A DNA stretch of 64,000 nucleotides. Source: Lentibacter algarum (GTDB taxonomy: Bacteria > Pseudomonadota > Alphaproteobacteria > Rhodobacterales > Rhodobacteraceae). Below are positions 8,892 to 18,120 of the stretch, piece by piece. Below the pieces are notes generated by a model. It was not told the DNA's origin. It saw nothing but the letters and a program-made list of their open reading frames with translations, and made no database searches. How positions within the stretch are numbered: the first letter of the stretch is position 1; every line of letters begins with the position of its first letter. The DNA lies in contig NZ_JAHKQI010000008.1 in NCBI RefSeq assembly GCF_018860975.1, forward strand, positions 435,746 to 499,745, given 5' to 3'. The position numbers were made by a program, and so were the translations under genes.

Positions 8892-9334
8892 CTACCGTTC
8901 GGCTCTTGGTAGACGCCCTGTTCTTTGAGCGCATCAACAACCTCGCGCGGCATGTAGCTTTCGTCGTGTTTGGCAAGAATTTCAGTCGCGACAAAAACGC
9001 CATCGACAAGCTTGCCAGTGCCGATCATGCCTTGGTTTTCTTCAAACAGGTCAGGCAAAATACCTGTGTAGCTCACCTTCACGCTCGCAGCGGTATCGGT
9101 AACAGAAAAGGTGATCGCCTCACCCTGCCCGCGCACCAAGCTGCCCTCTTCAACCAAACCGCCAATGCGGAATGTCTCGTTCGGGCTTGGCGGCGCTTCA
9201 GCAACTTGTGAAGGCGAGCGGAAATAGTTGATGCCGTCTTTCATCGCGTAGCCGATCAGCCCCGTGGATAAAGCAAGCGCTACCACGGCCAAGACCAAAA
9301 CTTGTATCCGACGTTTCTTTTTCAGCCCGTGCAT
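8888..9334 (-). CDS. ccmE: Cytochrome c maturation heme chaperone CcmE
   Basis: A 148-residue membrane-anchored periplasmic heme chaperone that carries heme covalently from CcmABCD to CcmF. A basic N-terminus is followed by one anchor (residues about 10-30). A beta-barrel core (FRIGGLVEEGS, SYTGILPDLFEENQGMIGTG) leads to the heme-binding His123 and Tyr127 in AKHDESYMP. Length and motifs are typical. It is 10 bp downstream of argC and separated from ccmF by the two lysis genes. Confidence 0.97.
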   Translation of the reverse strand: MHGLKKKRRIQVLVLAVVALALSTGLIGYAMKDGINYFRSPSQVAEAPPSPNETFRIGGLVEEGSLVRGQGEAITFSVTDTAASVKVSYTGILPDLFEENQGMIGTGKLVDGVFVATEILAKHDESYMPREVVDALKEQGVYQEPNGS

Positions 9335-9344
9335 GTCGCGCTCC

Positions 9345-10373
9345 CTATGGGTAAAGCGGAGCGCCCATCAGCCCCGATGTCTCGTCTTCACCTAACATCA
9401 AATTGGCGTTCTGCAAGGCCTGTCCGCTGCTACCTTTTGTCAGGTTGTCCAAAGCCGCGGTGATGATCGTGCGCCCCGATAACCGATCAGCCGACACCCC
9501 GATATGACAGAAGTTCGACCCGCGCACATGGTGCGTGCTCGGTGTTTGCCCAAAGGGCAGCAGTTGCAAAAACGGCTCGTCTGTGTAGGCCTGAACAAAG
9601 GCGTCAAACACGTCCTCGGCCATGCCCTTAACATAGCATGTCGCCAGGATACCGCGGTTCGCAGGGATAAGATGCGGCGTAAACTGTATCTTCACGTCAC
9701 GGCCTGCGAGCTGTGAAAACTCCTGATCAAACTCGCCAAGGTGCCTGTGCGTGCCGCCAACGGCATAAGCGTTTGTGCCCTCGGAAAGCTCGGCATGCAG
9801 CAGGTTTTCTTTTAGGCTACGCCCCGCACCAGAGACACCACATTTGAGATCAAGGATGATATCATCCAGATCAATCACACCCGCCGCGATCAATGGCCGC
9901 AAAGCAAACTGCCCGGTTGCCGCGTTACAGCCTGTGCCCGCCACAAGCCGCGCTTTGGCAATGTCATCACGGTAAAACTCGGTCAGCCCGTAAACGGCTT
10001 CGCCCTGCATCTCGACGGCAGAATGCGCGTTGCCATACCATGTCTCGTAGGCTTCAGGATCACGCAGCCGGAAATCAGCGCTCAGATCAACGATCTTCAA
10101 ATGCTTGGGCAGCTTGGAAATCACTTCCTGACTGGTTTTATGCGGCAGCGCGCAAAAGCACAGATCAATGGTGTCAAAGTCGATGGCATCAAAGCTCACC
10201 AGCTTTGGAAGCTTGAGATGCCGCAGATGCGGGAAGACATCGGCCATCTCCTGCCCCGCTTTAGAGAAGGCTCCAAGGGCCGTAATCTCGTAAGCAGGAT
10301 GCCCCGCCAAAAGCCGGATCAGCTCGGCGCCAGTATAGCCAGACGCGCCCAAAATTGCGATTTTATGGGTCAT
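9345..10373 (-). CDS. argC: N-acetyl-gamma-glutamyl-phosphate reductase
   Basis: Third step of arginine synthesis: NADPH-dependent reduction of N-acetylglutamyl phosphate to the semialdehyde. The 342-residue product has the nucleotide-binding start [19 protein letters not shown] and the active-site cysteine in [12 protein letters not shown]. The ATG at 10373 is preceded by GAGG; the upstream in-frame start at 10391 would add six residues. The gene heads the ccmE-lysis-ccmF-ccmH strand group and is 53 bp downstream of murI. Confidence 0.97.
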   Translation of the reverse strand: MTHKIAILGASGYTGAELIRLLAGHPAYEITALGAFSKAGQEMADVFPHLRHLKLPKLVSFDAIDFDTIDLCFCALPHKTSQEVISKLPKHLKIVDLSADFRLRDPEAYETWYGNAHSAVEMQGEAVYGLTEFYRDDIAKARLVAGTGCNAATGQFALRPLIAAGVIDLDDIILDLKCGVSGAGRSLKENLLHAELSEGTNAYAVGGTHRHLGEFDQEFSQLAGRDVKIQFTPHLIPANRGILATCYVKGMAEDVFDAFVQAYTDEPFLQLLPFGQTPSTHHVRGSNFCHIGVSADRLSGRTIITAALDNLTKGSSGQALQNANLMLGEDETSGLMGAPLYP

Positions 10374-10426
10374 GCAAGACCTCACTTTCATGTTTTTACC
10401 AAGGGTAGACAGAGTTCAGGTGCAGC

Positions 10427-11239
10427 TCAAGCCGCTTCAAACGTTATCTGTCGTCGCAAAAACTGCGTGGCGCGGTCAGAGACACGCTTCGGATCACCCG
10501 TGGTCAAAAAGATATGTGTCTCGCCTGCACCGCGCATGTGAGGGCGGCGCTCAAGATAGTCGGCAAGGCTTTCAGCAACCAACAACGGCTGGCTGAACAC
10601 CTTCACATCAGCGCCCAACGCGTCTTGGAAGATATCCTGCATCAGCGGGTAATGCGTGCAGCCCAATACGGCAGCTTGCGGCTCGGGCATCTTGCGTTTG
10701 AGCGCCTCTACGTGGCCGCGCACAAGGGCTTCGGCAAGGATCATATCGCCGTCTTCGATCGCATCAACAACACCGCCGCAGGCCTGCGCCTCAACATCAA
10801 CACCAATCGCCCGAAAGGCTAGCTCGCGCTGAAAAGCGCGGCTCGACACTGTCGCAGGCGTGGCAAACAGCGCCACATTCTTGACCTCAACCTCGCGCGG
10901 TGGCGAGTTATCGCCCCAGTCGCGTTCGCTCATCGCTTCGATCAGCGGCACGAAAACACCGAGCACCCGCTTGCCCTCAGGCACGCCCGCCTCTTGCATC
11001 CGCCGCAAAGCAGCAGCACTCGCGGTGTTGCAGGCCAGCACGACAAGGTCGCAGCCCGAGTCCCATAGCCGCTCAACAGCGGCCTTGGTCAGGTTGTAAA
11101 TATTGTCTGCGTCGCGCACGCCGTAAGGCGTGTGGGCACTGTCAGCCAGATAGTGAATAGGCACATCGGGCAAGCGCTCGCGCACTGCCTCCCAAACGGT
11201 TAGCCCGCCAAGCCCAGAGTCAAATATTCCAACCGCCAT
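10427..11239 (-). CDS. murI: Glutamate racemase
   Basis: Converts L- to D-glutamate for peptidoglycan. The 270-residue protein has both catalytic cysteines in context (ACNTAS near residue 75, GCTHYPL near residue 186) and the N-terminal motif GIFDSGLGG with the conserved Asp-Ser. The ATG at 11239 is preceded by GAGG; an extended reading frame from 11320 overlaps the next gene and is rejected. It follows the acyltransferase by 10 bp and is probably in one operon with it. Confidence 0.96.
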   Translation of the reverse strand: MAVGIFDSGLGGLTVWEAVRERLPDVPIHYLADSAHTPYGVRDADNIYNLTKAAVERLWDSGCDLVVLACNTASAAALRRMQEAGVPEGKRVLGVFVPLIEAMSERDWGDNSPPREVEVKNVALFATPATVSSRAFQRELAFRAIGVDVEAQACGGVVDAIEDGDMILAEALVRGHVEALKRKMPEPQAAVLGCTHYPLMQDIFQDALGADVKVFSQPLLVAESLADYLERRPHMRGAGETHIFLTTGDPKRVSDRATQFLRRQITFEAA

Positions 11240-11249
11240 CTTTGCTGCC

Positions 11250-12212
11250 TCAAACCCGATGTTTGCGTTCAAATTCATGGCCATACTCGCGCGCAGCGAG
11301 CGGCCTTGGTGACAGCTCATACGTTGATTGCCGCAGGAAATCCATCATTGCTTTGCTGTCACTCGCATAGGCCTTGAGCTTACGCCCATCAATAGGCTCG
11401 CCGATGACCACGTCAACTGGGTTGTCTACTCGCTTTTTGAACTCTTTTATCAACAGTCCCATGCGCAAAGTCGCGTGCAAATGCGAGGCGATCTGGAACA
11501 TTCGACTCGTGCAACCGTCAAAGAACAGCGGCACAACTGTCGCGTCCGATTTAGCCACCAGCCGCGCGGTAAAGCTGCGCCAGCCCGGATCAAGCGCCTG
11601 CTTGAACGGCCCCGCCGCCGTGCTCACCGTCCCACCGGGAAAGATGCCAATAGCGCCGCCTTCGCTCAGATACTTCAGAGCCTCGCGCCGCGTCTCAAGG
11701 TTTGTCGCCAAGGCCTCGCGGCTTTCTTCGAATGATATCGGCAGAATAGTGCGGCGCAGGTCTTCGGCGGTGCTGAACACACTGTTGGCCAAAATACGAA
11801 AGTCACCGCGTCTTTCCTTAAGAATATGCCCCATCATCATACCATCCAGAATTCCGAACGGATGATTGGCGACCAATATCAGAGGGCCATCCCGCGGGAT
11901 ATTTTCCAACGAACCAGCCACAACATTCAGCGAAAGCCCATAGCGCTCAAGCATCACCTGCCAGAAGTCGCGCCCCCCGGCGATCTCGTCTTCGTAGCCG
12001 CGCGCGCGCTTGATCAAACCGATTCGCCCAGTGGCGTTTTCCATGGTGCGGATCATCACCCGCCCGCCGCGTGTTGTGGCGGAATAGGAATAGGAAATGT
12101 CGCGCGCGCTTTTAGGCGCTTTAGAAAGCACGTTACGGGCCACGTTACGGAGCTTTCTGCGCGGCACTTTCCGGCGTTTGGGCACCCTAAGGTTCATGGG
12201 CCTGCCTTTCAT
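11250..12212 (-). CDS. PlsC-like lysophospholipid acyltransferase family protein
   Basis: A 320-residue protein with a very basic N-terminus (residues 1-35) and a PlsC-type acyltransferase domain from about residue 95. The active-site block reads NHPFGILDG, where His and Asp are separated by five residues instead of the usual four; this HPxGxxDG form is known in ornithine-lipid and hemolysin-like acyltransferases. A second block is [10 protein letters not shown] near residue 192. It probably transfers acyl groups to a lysolipid at the membrane; the substrate is not determined. The start may instead be the ATG at 12197, which AAAGG precedes. Confidence 0.8.
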   Translation of the reverse strand: MKGRPMNLRVPKRRKVPRRKLRNVARNVLSKAPKSARDISYSYSATTRGGRVMIRTMENATGRIGLIKRARGYEDEIAGGRDFWQVMLERYGLSLNVVAGSLENIPRDGPLILVANHPFGILDGMMMGHILKERRGDFRILANSVFSTAEDLRRTILPISFEESREALATNLETRREALKYLSEGGAIGIFPGGTVSTAAGPFKQALDPGWRSFTARLVAKSDATVVPLFFDGCTSRMFQIASHLHATLRMGLLIKEFKKRVDNPVDVVIGEPIDGRKLKAYASDSKAMMDFLRQSTYELSPRPLAAREYGHEFERKHRV

Positions 12213-12258
12213 TTGTCACCCAAGCTATAGCAAGCTTATGTCACCTATGTGAACCGCC

Positions 12259-15200
12259 CTATTCCGCCGCGTCAACCAAGGGTGCACCACCAGCACGCAA
12301 CTCGCTTAACAATGCTTCGCGCGTTTTAGCAGCCTTGGCTTCATTCTCGGCTTTCACCGGTCCAAACCCGCGGATGCTCAACGGCAGTTCCGCCAGTTCA
12401 AGCGCCGTCGCCATTGTTTGTGGCGTGAGCAACCTCAGAACTTCGCGCATGTCCTGCTCGTATTGCACAATCAACGCCCGTTCCATCTTGCGTTCAGCCG
12501 TGCGGCCAAACAGATCAAACGCCGTACCGCGCAGGCCTTTCATCTTGGCCAGCAACTTTAGCCAGCGCTTCATACCGGGGCCAAACTGTCGCTTCATTGG
12601 CCGGCCGTTTGCGCCCATCTTGGCAATCAGCGGTGGCGACATGTGGTATGACATCTTGAAATCACCGTCAAAAACCGCTTCGGCCTTTTCCTGTGTGCTC
12701 AACAACAGCCGCGCAACCTCATACTCATCCTTGTATGCCAGCAACTTGTGGTAGCTCTTGGCAACGGCCTCACGCAGGGTCTCGTCTTCAAAACCGTTTA
12801 CAAAGGCACGGTATTTGTCAGCCAGCGCCGCGTTTTGATAGTCAATCAGACCTGCAGCCCTGTACTCGATTTTTTCTTGCAAAGACATTGGCTTGTCTTC
12901 AACTGTTGATGTGATGTAGCCTTCAATGCTCTCAGGGTACAACACGGCCCAACGGCCGATCTCGAAAGCCCGCAAGTTGCGTTCAACCGCCGCACCGTTG
13001 AGTGTGATCGCCGAGGTGATCGCCTCATAGCTCACAGGAATAAATCCGCGTTGCCAGGCCGCACCAAACACCATCATGTTTGAGAAGATACTATCCCCCA
13101 TCAGCGCTTTTGACAGGTCAGAGGCATCAAACAGGCTTAGCCCGTCTTTGAGCCGCGCCTCCAGTTGAAGCTCAAGGCGGTCCATCGGAATTTTGAACTC
13201 CGTGTCGCGGGTGAAATCTCCGGTCACGATCTCATGAGAGTTCACCACAGCACCGGTGCTGCCCGTGCGCGTCAACCCAAGCGTCTTGGCCCCCGCGCTG
13301 ACAACCAGATCACCGCCGATCAAAGCATGCGCTTCGCCCGTGGCAACACGTATGGCCGAAATGTCGTCGGGCCGCTTGGCAATCCGGCAGTGGATATGCA
13401 CCGCACCGCCCTTTTGCGCGAGGCCAGCCATCTCCATCATGCCCGCACCAAGCCCGTCAATCTGCGCAGCTTGTGCCAAAATCGCACCAATGGTCACAAC
13501 GCCGGTGCCGCCAACACCCGTTATCACCACATTATGCGTGCCGTTGATCTCGGGCAGCTTGGGCAGCGGCATGTCCGGCAGTTCAAGCGTCGCCGTCGCC
13601 GACTTTTTCGGCACCGCGCCCTCAAGCGTCACAAAACTCGGGCAGAAGCCGTTCACACAGCTGAAGTCTTTGTTGCAAGCCGATTGGTCAATCGCGCGTT
13701 TGCGGCCCAATTCTGTTTCAACAGGTGTGATCGCCACACAGTTTGACTGCACGCCGCAATCGCCGCAGCCTTCGCAAACGTCGGTGTTGATAAACACCCG
13801 CTTGTCGATATCAGGGAAAGTGCCGCGTTTACGCCGACGGCGCTTCTCGGCCGCACAGGTCTGAATGTAGACAATTGCAGAAACACCCTCAACTTCCGAC
13901 AGCCGCTTCTGCACGGTCATCAGCTCATCTCTGCTCTTTATTTCAACACCTTGCGGGAACCTCTTAAAGTCGACATCTTCCTTGTCGTCATAAACAACAG
14001 ACAACTCCTTAACACCCATCGCCTTAAGTTCGGCAACGATCTTGGGCGCATCCAGATCGCCCTCATTGTCTTGCCCGCCGGTCATCGCGACGGCATCGTT
14101 GTAGAGCACTTTGTAGGTGATGTTGGTCTTGGCTGCGAGCGCTGCACGAATGGCCAGAACACCTGAGTGGTTGTAAGTTCCGTCGCCAAGGTTCTGAAAC
14201 ACATGGTCGCGCTTGGAGAACGGCGCCTCGCCGATCCAGTTTGCACCTTCACCGCCCATCTGTGTTGAGCCAAGCGTCTCGCGGTCCATCCACTGCACCA
14301 TATAGTGACAGCCAATGCCCGCATAAGCGCGGCTGCCCTCAGGCACCTTGGTTGACGAGTTGTGCGGGCAACCTGCACAGAAATACGGCAGGCGCGCAGC
14401 GATATCTTCAGCGTTATCAGCGCGTTTGGCCTCGTTGATGTGGCTCAGCCCGGCCTTAACACCATCGGTCGCACGGCCTTCTTCAATCAGGATCTCACCA
14501 AGTTTTTCAGCAATCCAAACTGGGTTAAGCGCATCGCGCGTCGGGAACAGCTCTTCGCGGTGCATGCCGCCCGCGCCGCCTTTATACCAGCCGTAAACGC
14601 GGCGGCCCTGACGGTCATCAAACAACGCTTCCTTAATCTGCACCTCAATAAGCTTGCGCTTTTCTTCAATGACAACAACAAGATCAAGCCCCTCGGCCCA
14701 ATCATTAAAGCCGCGCATATCAAGCGGAAAGGTCTGCCCGACTTTATAAGTGGTCACACCAAGGCGCTCGGCCTCGGCCTCGTCAATGCCAAGCAAAGCC
14801 AGCGAATGCTCCAGATCAAGCCAGTTCTTGCCAGCCGCCACAAAGCCGATCTTCGCACCCGGCTTGCCCCAAACACGTTTGTCCATCTTGTTGGCATGGC
14901 TAAAGGCTTCGGCGGCAAAGCGTTTGTAGTCGATCATCCGCGCTTCTTGCGCATGTGGTGTGTCAACCAGCCGTATGTTCAAGCCGCCCTCCGGCATCTC
15001 GAAGTCGGGTTCGACAAGCTGCATGCGGTTCGGGTCACCATCAACAACCGCCGTGGCCTCGATCGTGTCTTTCATCGTCTTGAGGCCAACCCAAACACCG
15101 GCAAATCGGCTCAGCGCCCAAGCGTAAACGCCGTAATCAATGATTTCCTGCACGCCCGCAGGCGAGACAATCGGCATATAGGCGTCAATCAGCGCCCATT

Positions 15201-15678
15201 CGCTCTGGTGCAACACGGTCGAGCTTTCACCAGTGTGGTCATCGCCCATAGCCACGACAACGCCGCCGTGTTTTGAAGACCCGGCCATGTTTGCATGCCG
15301 GAAAACATCGCCCGAGCGATCAACCCCCGGCCCCTTGCCATACCAAAGGCCAAAAACCCCGTCGAACTTGCCCTCGCCGCGTATCTCGGCCTGTTGCGCG
15401 CCCCAGATAGCGGTTGCCGCGAGGTCTTCGTTGAGGCCGGGTTGGAAAGTCACATCATGTTCGGTCAGCACCTTCTCGGCGCGCGCCATTTGCAGATCAA
15501 CGGCACCAAGCGGTGAGCCACGATACCCGGTGCATAGCCCTGCGGTTTTCAGCCCGTTGGCGCGGTCCCGCTCCTTTTGGGTTAGCATCAAGCGCACCAA
15601 CGCCTGCGTTCCGTTCAGCAAAACCGGTGACTTCTCCAAGTCAAATTTGTCGTTCAGTGATACCTTTTGATCGCTCAT
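12259..15678 (-). CDS. Indolepyruvate ferredoxin oxidoreductase, fused subunits
   Basis: A 1139-residue single chain that oxidatively decarboxylates aryl (or branched) 2-oxo acids to acyl-CoA with ferredoxin as acceptor. The N-terminal half is the alpha-type region. The thiamine-diphosphate site follows CAGCPHNSS near residue 435, with GDGTYNHSG near residue 500. An iron-sulfur region holds CEGCGDCGVQSNC and CNKDFSCVNGFC near residues 635-675. The gamma domain begins near residue 715 with ITGVGGTGVVTIG. GGGAGG-like sequence precedes the ATG. It is a long stand-alone gene, divergent from a LysR regulator that could control it. Confidence 0.93.
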   Translation of the reverse strand: MSDQKVSLNDKFDLEKSPVLLNGTQALVRLMLTQKERDRANGLKTAGLCTGYRGSPLGAVDLQMARAEKVLTEHDVTFQPGLNEDLAATAIWGAQQAEIRGEGKFDGVFGLWYGKGPGVDRSGDVFRHANMAGSSKHGGVVVAMGDDHTGESSTVLHQSEWALIDAYMPIVSPAGVQEIIDYGVYAWALSRFAGVWVGLKTMKDTIEATAVVDGDPNRMQLVEPDFEMPEGGLNIRLVDTPHAQEARMIDYKRFAAEAFSHANKMDKRVWGKPGAKIGFVAAGKNWLDLEHSLALLGIDEAEAERLGVTTYKVGQTFPLDMRGFNDWAEGLDLVVVIEEKRKLIEVQIKEALFDDRQGRRVYGWYKGGAGGMHREELFPTRDALNPVWIAEKLGEILIEEGRATDGVKAGLSHINEAKRADNAEDIAARLPYFCAGCPHNSSTKVPEGSRAYAGIGCHYMVQWMDRETLGSTQMGGEGANWIGEAPFSKRDHVFQNLGDGTYNHSGVLAIRAALAAKTNITYKVLYNDAVAMTGGQDNEGDLDAPKIVAELKAMGVKELSVVYDDKEDVDFKRFPQGVEIKSRDELMTVQKRLSEVEGVSAIVYIQTCAAEKRRRRKRGTFPDIDKRVFINTDVCEGCGDCGVQSNCVAITPVETELGRKRAIDQSACNKDFSCVNGFCPSFVTLEGAVPKKSATATLELPDMPLPKLPEINGTHNVVITGVGGTGVVTIGAILAQAAQIDGLGAGMMEMAGLAQKGGAVHIHCRIAKRPDDISAIRVATGEAHALIGGDLVVSAGAKTLGLTRTGSTGAVVNSHEIVTGDFTRDTEFKIPMDRLELQLEARLKDGLSLFDASDLSKALMGDSIFSNMMVFGAAWQRGFIPVSYEAITSAITLNGAAVERNLRAFEIGRWAVLYPESIEGYITSTVEDKPMSLQEKIEYRAAGLIDYQNAALADKYRAFVNGFEDETLREAVAKSYHKLLAYKDEYEVARLLLSTQEKAEAVFDGDFKMSYHMSPPLIAKMGANGRPMKRQFGPGMKRWLKLLAKMKGLRGTAFDLFGRTAERKMERALIVQYEQDMREVLRLLTPQTMATALELAELPLSIRGFGPVKAENEAKAAKTREALLSELRAGGAPLVDAAE

Positions 15679-15873
15679 CTCGCGCCTCCCAACGTCAATG
15701 CTATGTCAAACTACGCCTTTTTCGCGTGTTTGTCTGAAACTCACGCCCATAATAGGTCAAAATTACTGACTTACTAAGCGAAATGTTGTCATCGTTCACA
15801 AATATTTCAAAATCAACTGTCCACATTCAAATAGTTTCGTGCGACAACGCTCCACTAAACAGAAAGTATCGGT

Positions 15874-16779
15874 ATGGATTGGGACAAACTCAGAATATTT
15901 CACGCGGTCGCGGACGCTGGTAGCCTTACGCATGCCGGTGACACGCTCAATCTGTCTCAATCGGCGGTGTCGCGGCAGATCCGTGCGCTCGAAGAATCAC
16001 TCAACGCCACGCTCTTTCACCGTCACGCGCGCGGGCTGATTCTCACCGAGCAAGGCGAGCTGATGTTTGACGCCACCCGCTCGATGATGAAACGCCTTGA
16101 TACCGCAACAGCGCGCATCCGCGACAGTGAAGAAGAAGCCTTCGGCGAGTTGCGCGTTACAACAACCATGGGCTTTGGCACTCTCTGGCTGGCCCCTCGT
16201 TTGCCGGCGCTTTATGAAAAATACCCTGATCTCAAAATCGACCTGATGCTTGAAGAGCGGGTGCTTGATCTCCCTATGCGCGAAGCTGATGTGGCGATCC
16301 GCATGCGCGAACCAAGCCAAGCCGATCTCATTCGCAAGCGCTTGATGAGTGTCAAAATGCGCCTCATCGCCTCGGAAGACTACATCGCCAAATACGGTAA
16401 GCCCGAAAAACTGACAGACCTGGTAGATCACCGTTTGATCAGCCAGAGCGCGGGTTCAACGCAAGTTGGTCAGGCGTCGAGCATGGTTAATATGCTCATA
16501 AGTCATGACATCTCACCGCGCTTGACCGTCAACAACTATTTCGGCGTGCTGCAAGGTGTGCTCAACAACCTCGGCATTGGCTTGCTGCCCGATTATGTCA
16601 AGCATGCTTATCCGAATCTTGTGAGCGTTCTACCTGAAGCAGATTCGAGCGATATTCCGGTGTTTCTCGCCTATCCGGAAGAGATCCGGCACTCCAAGCG
16701 CATTCATGCCTTCCGTGATTTCGTGCAAGATCAGATCGTCGAGTATCGTAAACAAGTTAAAAATCAAATGCTTGACTAG
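15874..16779 (+). CDS. LysR family transcriptional regulator
   Basis: A 301-residue regulator. The winged helix-turn-helix is at residues 1-62 (LRIFHAVADAGSLTHAGDTLNLSQSAVSRQIRALE). An effector-binding domain follows from about residue 90, typical of LysR proteins (RVTTTMGFGTLWLAPRL, NLGIGLLPDYV). It is divergent from the indolepyruvate oxidoreductase gene across 195 AT-richer base pairs, the usual arrangement for a LysR regulator and its target, but this is inference. Effector unknown. Confidence 0.93.
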   Translation: MDWDKLRIFHAVADAGSLTHAGDTLNLSQSAVSRQIRALEESLNATLFHRHARGLILTEQGELMFDATRSMMKRLDTATARIRDSEEEAFGELRVTTTMGFGTLWLAPRLPALYEKYPDLKIDLMLEERVLDLPMREADVAIRMREPSQADLIRKRLMSVKMRLIASEDYIAKYGKPEKLTDLVDHRLISQSAGSTQVGQASSMVNMLISHDISPRLTVNNYFGVLQGVLNNLGIGLLPDYVKHAYPNLVSVLPEADSSDIPVFLAYPEEIRHSKRIHAFRDFVQDQIVEYRKQVKNQMLD

Positions 16780-16841
16780 CGCGACAACCAGCTATGCAAA
16801 GAGCGCATAACGGCCATGCCTCGTATGCGGCATTATGGCTC

Positions 16842-16868
16842 TTGATAGGTGCACAACAAATGCATAAT
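16842..16868 (+). promoter_or_regulatory. Candidate promoter of the small RNA
   Basis: TTGATA at 16842-16847 and CATAAT at 16863-16868 are separated by 15 bp; an alternative -35 is CTTGAT one base earlier with a 16-bp spacer. The elements would start transcription near 16875, just before the hairpin of the candidate small RNA. CTTG is also typical of RpoH-type -35 boxes. Confidence 0.4.
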
Positions 16869-16874
16869 TCAAAT

Positions 16875-16950
16875 CGTGACAGTGATGGTTTCATCACTTT
16901 CATACCTCCCTGTTGGACTACGGCCGAGCCTTGAGCTCGGCCTTTTTTTT
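16875..16950 (+). ncRNA. Candidate small RNA with anti-SD motif CCUCCC
   Basis: About 76 nt between the LysR gene and the convergent peptidase gene shows a compact small-RNA layout. A perfect 7-bp hairpin spans 16881-16898 (AGTGATG, GTTT loop, CATCACT). A single-stranded stretch with CCTCCC at 16905-16910 is complementary to the Shine-Dalgarno sequence. A terminator hairpin with eight T ends at 16950. Alphaproteobacterial small RNAs with CCUCC loops (the CcsR/cuckoo type) look similar, but usually have two CCUCCUCCC loops. No open reading frame of note lies here. The alternative is a long 3' UTR of the LysR mRNA. Confidence 0.5.
16922..16950 (+). terminator. Intrinsic terminator of LysR gene / small RNA
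   Basis: An 8-bp perfect stem GGCCGAGC/GCTCGGCC with a CTTGA loop is followed by eight T. It is a strong Rho-independent terminator 143 bp past the LysR stop. Confidence 0.9.
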
Positions 16951-16989
16951 GCCCAACGACGGTTTGCACACTCTCGGTCTCCCCGCCCC

Positions 16990-18120
16990 CTACAGAACCG
17001 GCAAAGCCCCGCTCGCCCAAGGCGAGAGTATTTGAGCACCACCATCGCGAATGACGATGTTCTCTTCATGCACCATCATCAACCCCTCTGACGTTTCAAT
17101 GCCCGGCTCAAGGGTGATAACCATCCCCGCTTCCAACACCGTGTGGTCGCGTTTGGTCAGTGACAAGCCTTCCGTCAGCTGCATGCCAAGCCCGTGGCCA
17201 AGCCGTCCGCCGTCTTCCCCGACAATCGCCGCCATCGCGCGCCAGACCTCCGAGGCTTCGACTCCCGGTTTGGCGGCTTCAAAACCGGCAATCGCCGCGG
17301 CCTGAAGTTTTTCCCAGGCGCCTTGGGTTTGTCGGCTGGGCACGCCAATCGCAAAGTTGCGGTCAAAATCGCAAAAGTAGCCGTCCCAGACAGCGCCGGT
17401 GTCCAGCATCAGCACATCTCCGGTTTGCAGCCTTTGCGCGCCCGCTGGCGAGATCACATCAGTGTAGCCCTTCGGCCCTGCGCCACCTGCAAGATAGGGC
17501 ACATAGTCAGCGCCCTCCTCAAGCAGCAGACCTTGAAACCCACGAAACACATCTTCAAGCTTGCGGCCGTGGCGTGCAACTTCTCCGGCCCGCCCGAATG
17601 CGCGGCCAGCGATTTTGCAGGCATGTGCAATCTTGTCGATCTCGGCCTCTGTCTTCACCGCCCGAAGCGTTGCGACAATTCCCGCATCATCGCCAAACTC
17701 GAGCCCCTGCCCCTGCAAGCGCCCGAAGTCGGCCAGAGGCATGCGCAAGTGGCTTTCCATCCCCGATGGCACACCGATCTTGCCGGTTCCTGCGGCTTCG
17801 CGCAGCGCATCGCCCAAAAGTGTCACCCCGTCGTCAATCGGGTCAGGTGCGTTCCAGGTTCTGATGTCTTCAATCCAGGTGGCTCGCATCAAAGCTTCGC
17901 CAATCGTCGGGATCACTGCAATCGGCGCACCGCTGGCAGGCAGGATCAAAAACCATGGCCTGCTCGGGCTTTCCCAAAACCGGGTTTGAAAGCCGCTGAA
18001 ATAGCGCACTTCGGGTTCGGTCGTCAGCAAAATGGCACTCAGCTCGTGGCGTTGCATTGCCATTTGCGCAGCCTTAAGACGCGCTCGGTATTCTGCCGTT
18101 TCAAAGCCACGCGCAATCAT
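16990..18120 (-). CDS. M24 family metallopeptidase (Xaa-Pro peptidase-like)
   Basis: A 376-residue protein with an N-terminal creatinase-type domain (residues 1-140) and a C-terminal pita-bread domain. All five metal ligands of M24 enzymes are in place: the Asp in MLDTGAVWDGY, the second Asp in CDFDRNF, the His in LGHGLGMQL, the Glu in LEPGIE and the last Glu in MVHEENI. Such proteins include Xaa-Pro dipeptidases, creatinase and ectoine hydrolase, so the substrate is open. Its start overlaps the stop of the upstream ammonia-lyase gene by 4 bp, so both probably act in one amino-compound catabolic route. Confidence 0.88.
   Translation of the reverse strand: MIARGFETAEYRARLKAAQMAMQRHELSAILLTTEPEVRYFSGFQTRFWESPSRPWFLILPASGAPIAVIPTIGEALMRATWIEDIRTWNAPDPIDDGVTLLGDALREAAGTGKIGVPSGMESHLRMPLADFGRLQGQGLEFGDDAGIVATLRAVKTEAEIDKIAHACKIAGRAFGRAGEVARHGRKLEDVFRGFQGLLLEEGADYVPYLAGGAGPKGYTDVISPAGAQRLQTGDVLMLDTGAVWDGYFCDFDRNFAIGVPSRQTQGAWEKLQAAAIAGFEAAKPGVEASEVWRAMAAIVGEDGGRLGHGLGMQLTEGLSLTKRDHTVLEAGMVITLEPGIETSEGLMMVHEENIVIRDGGAQILSPWASGALPVL

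Noticed and set aside
14362-15276. A 304-codon plus-strand open frame
   Set aside because: Antisense shadow of the indolepyruvate oxidoreductase gene, without ribosome binding site or domain.
15794-15808. Near SOS box GTTC-N7-TTTC upstream of the LysR gene
   Set aside because: One of the four invariant half-site bases differs, and the gene has no link to DNA damage.
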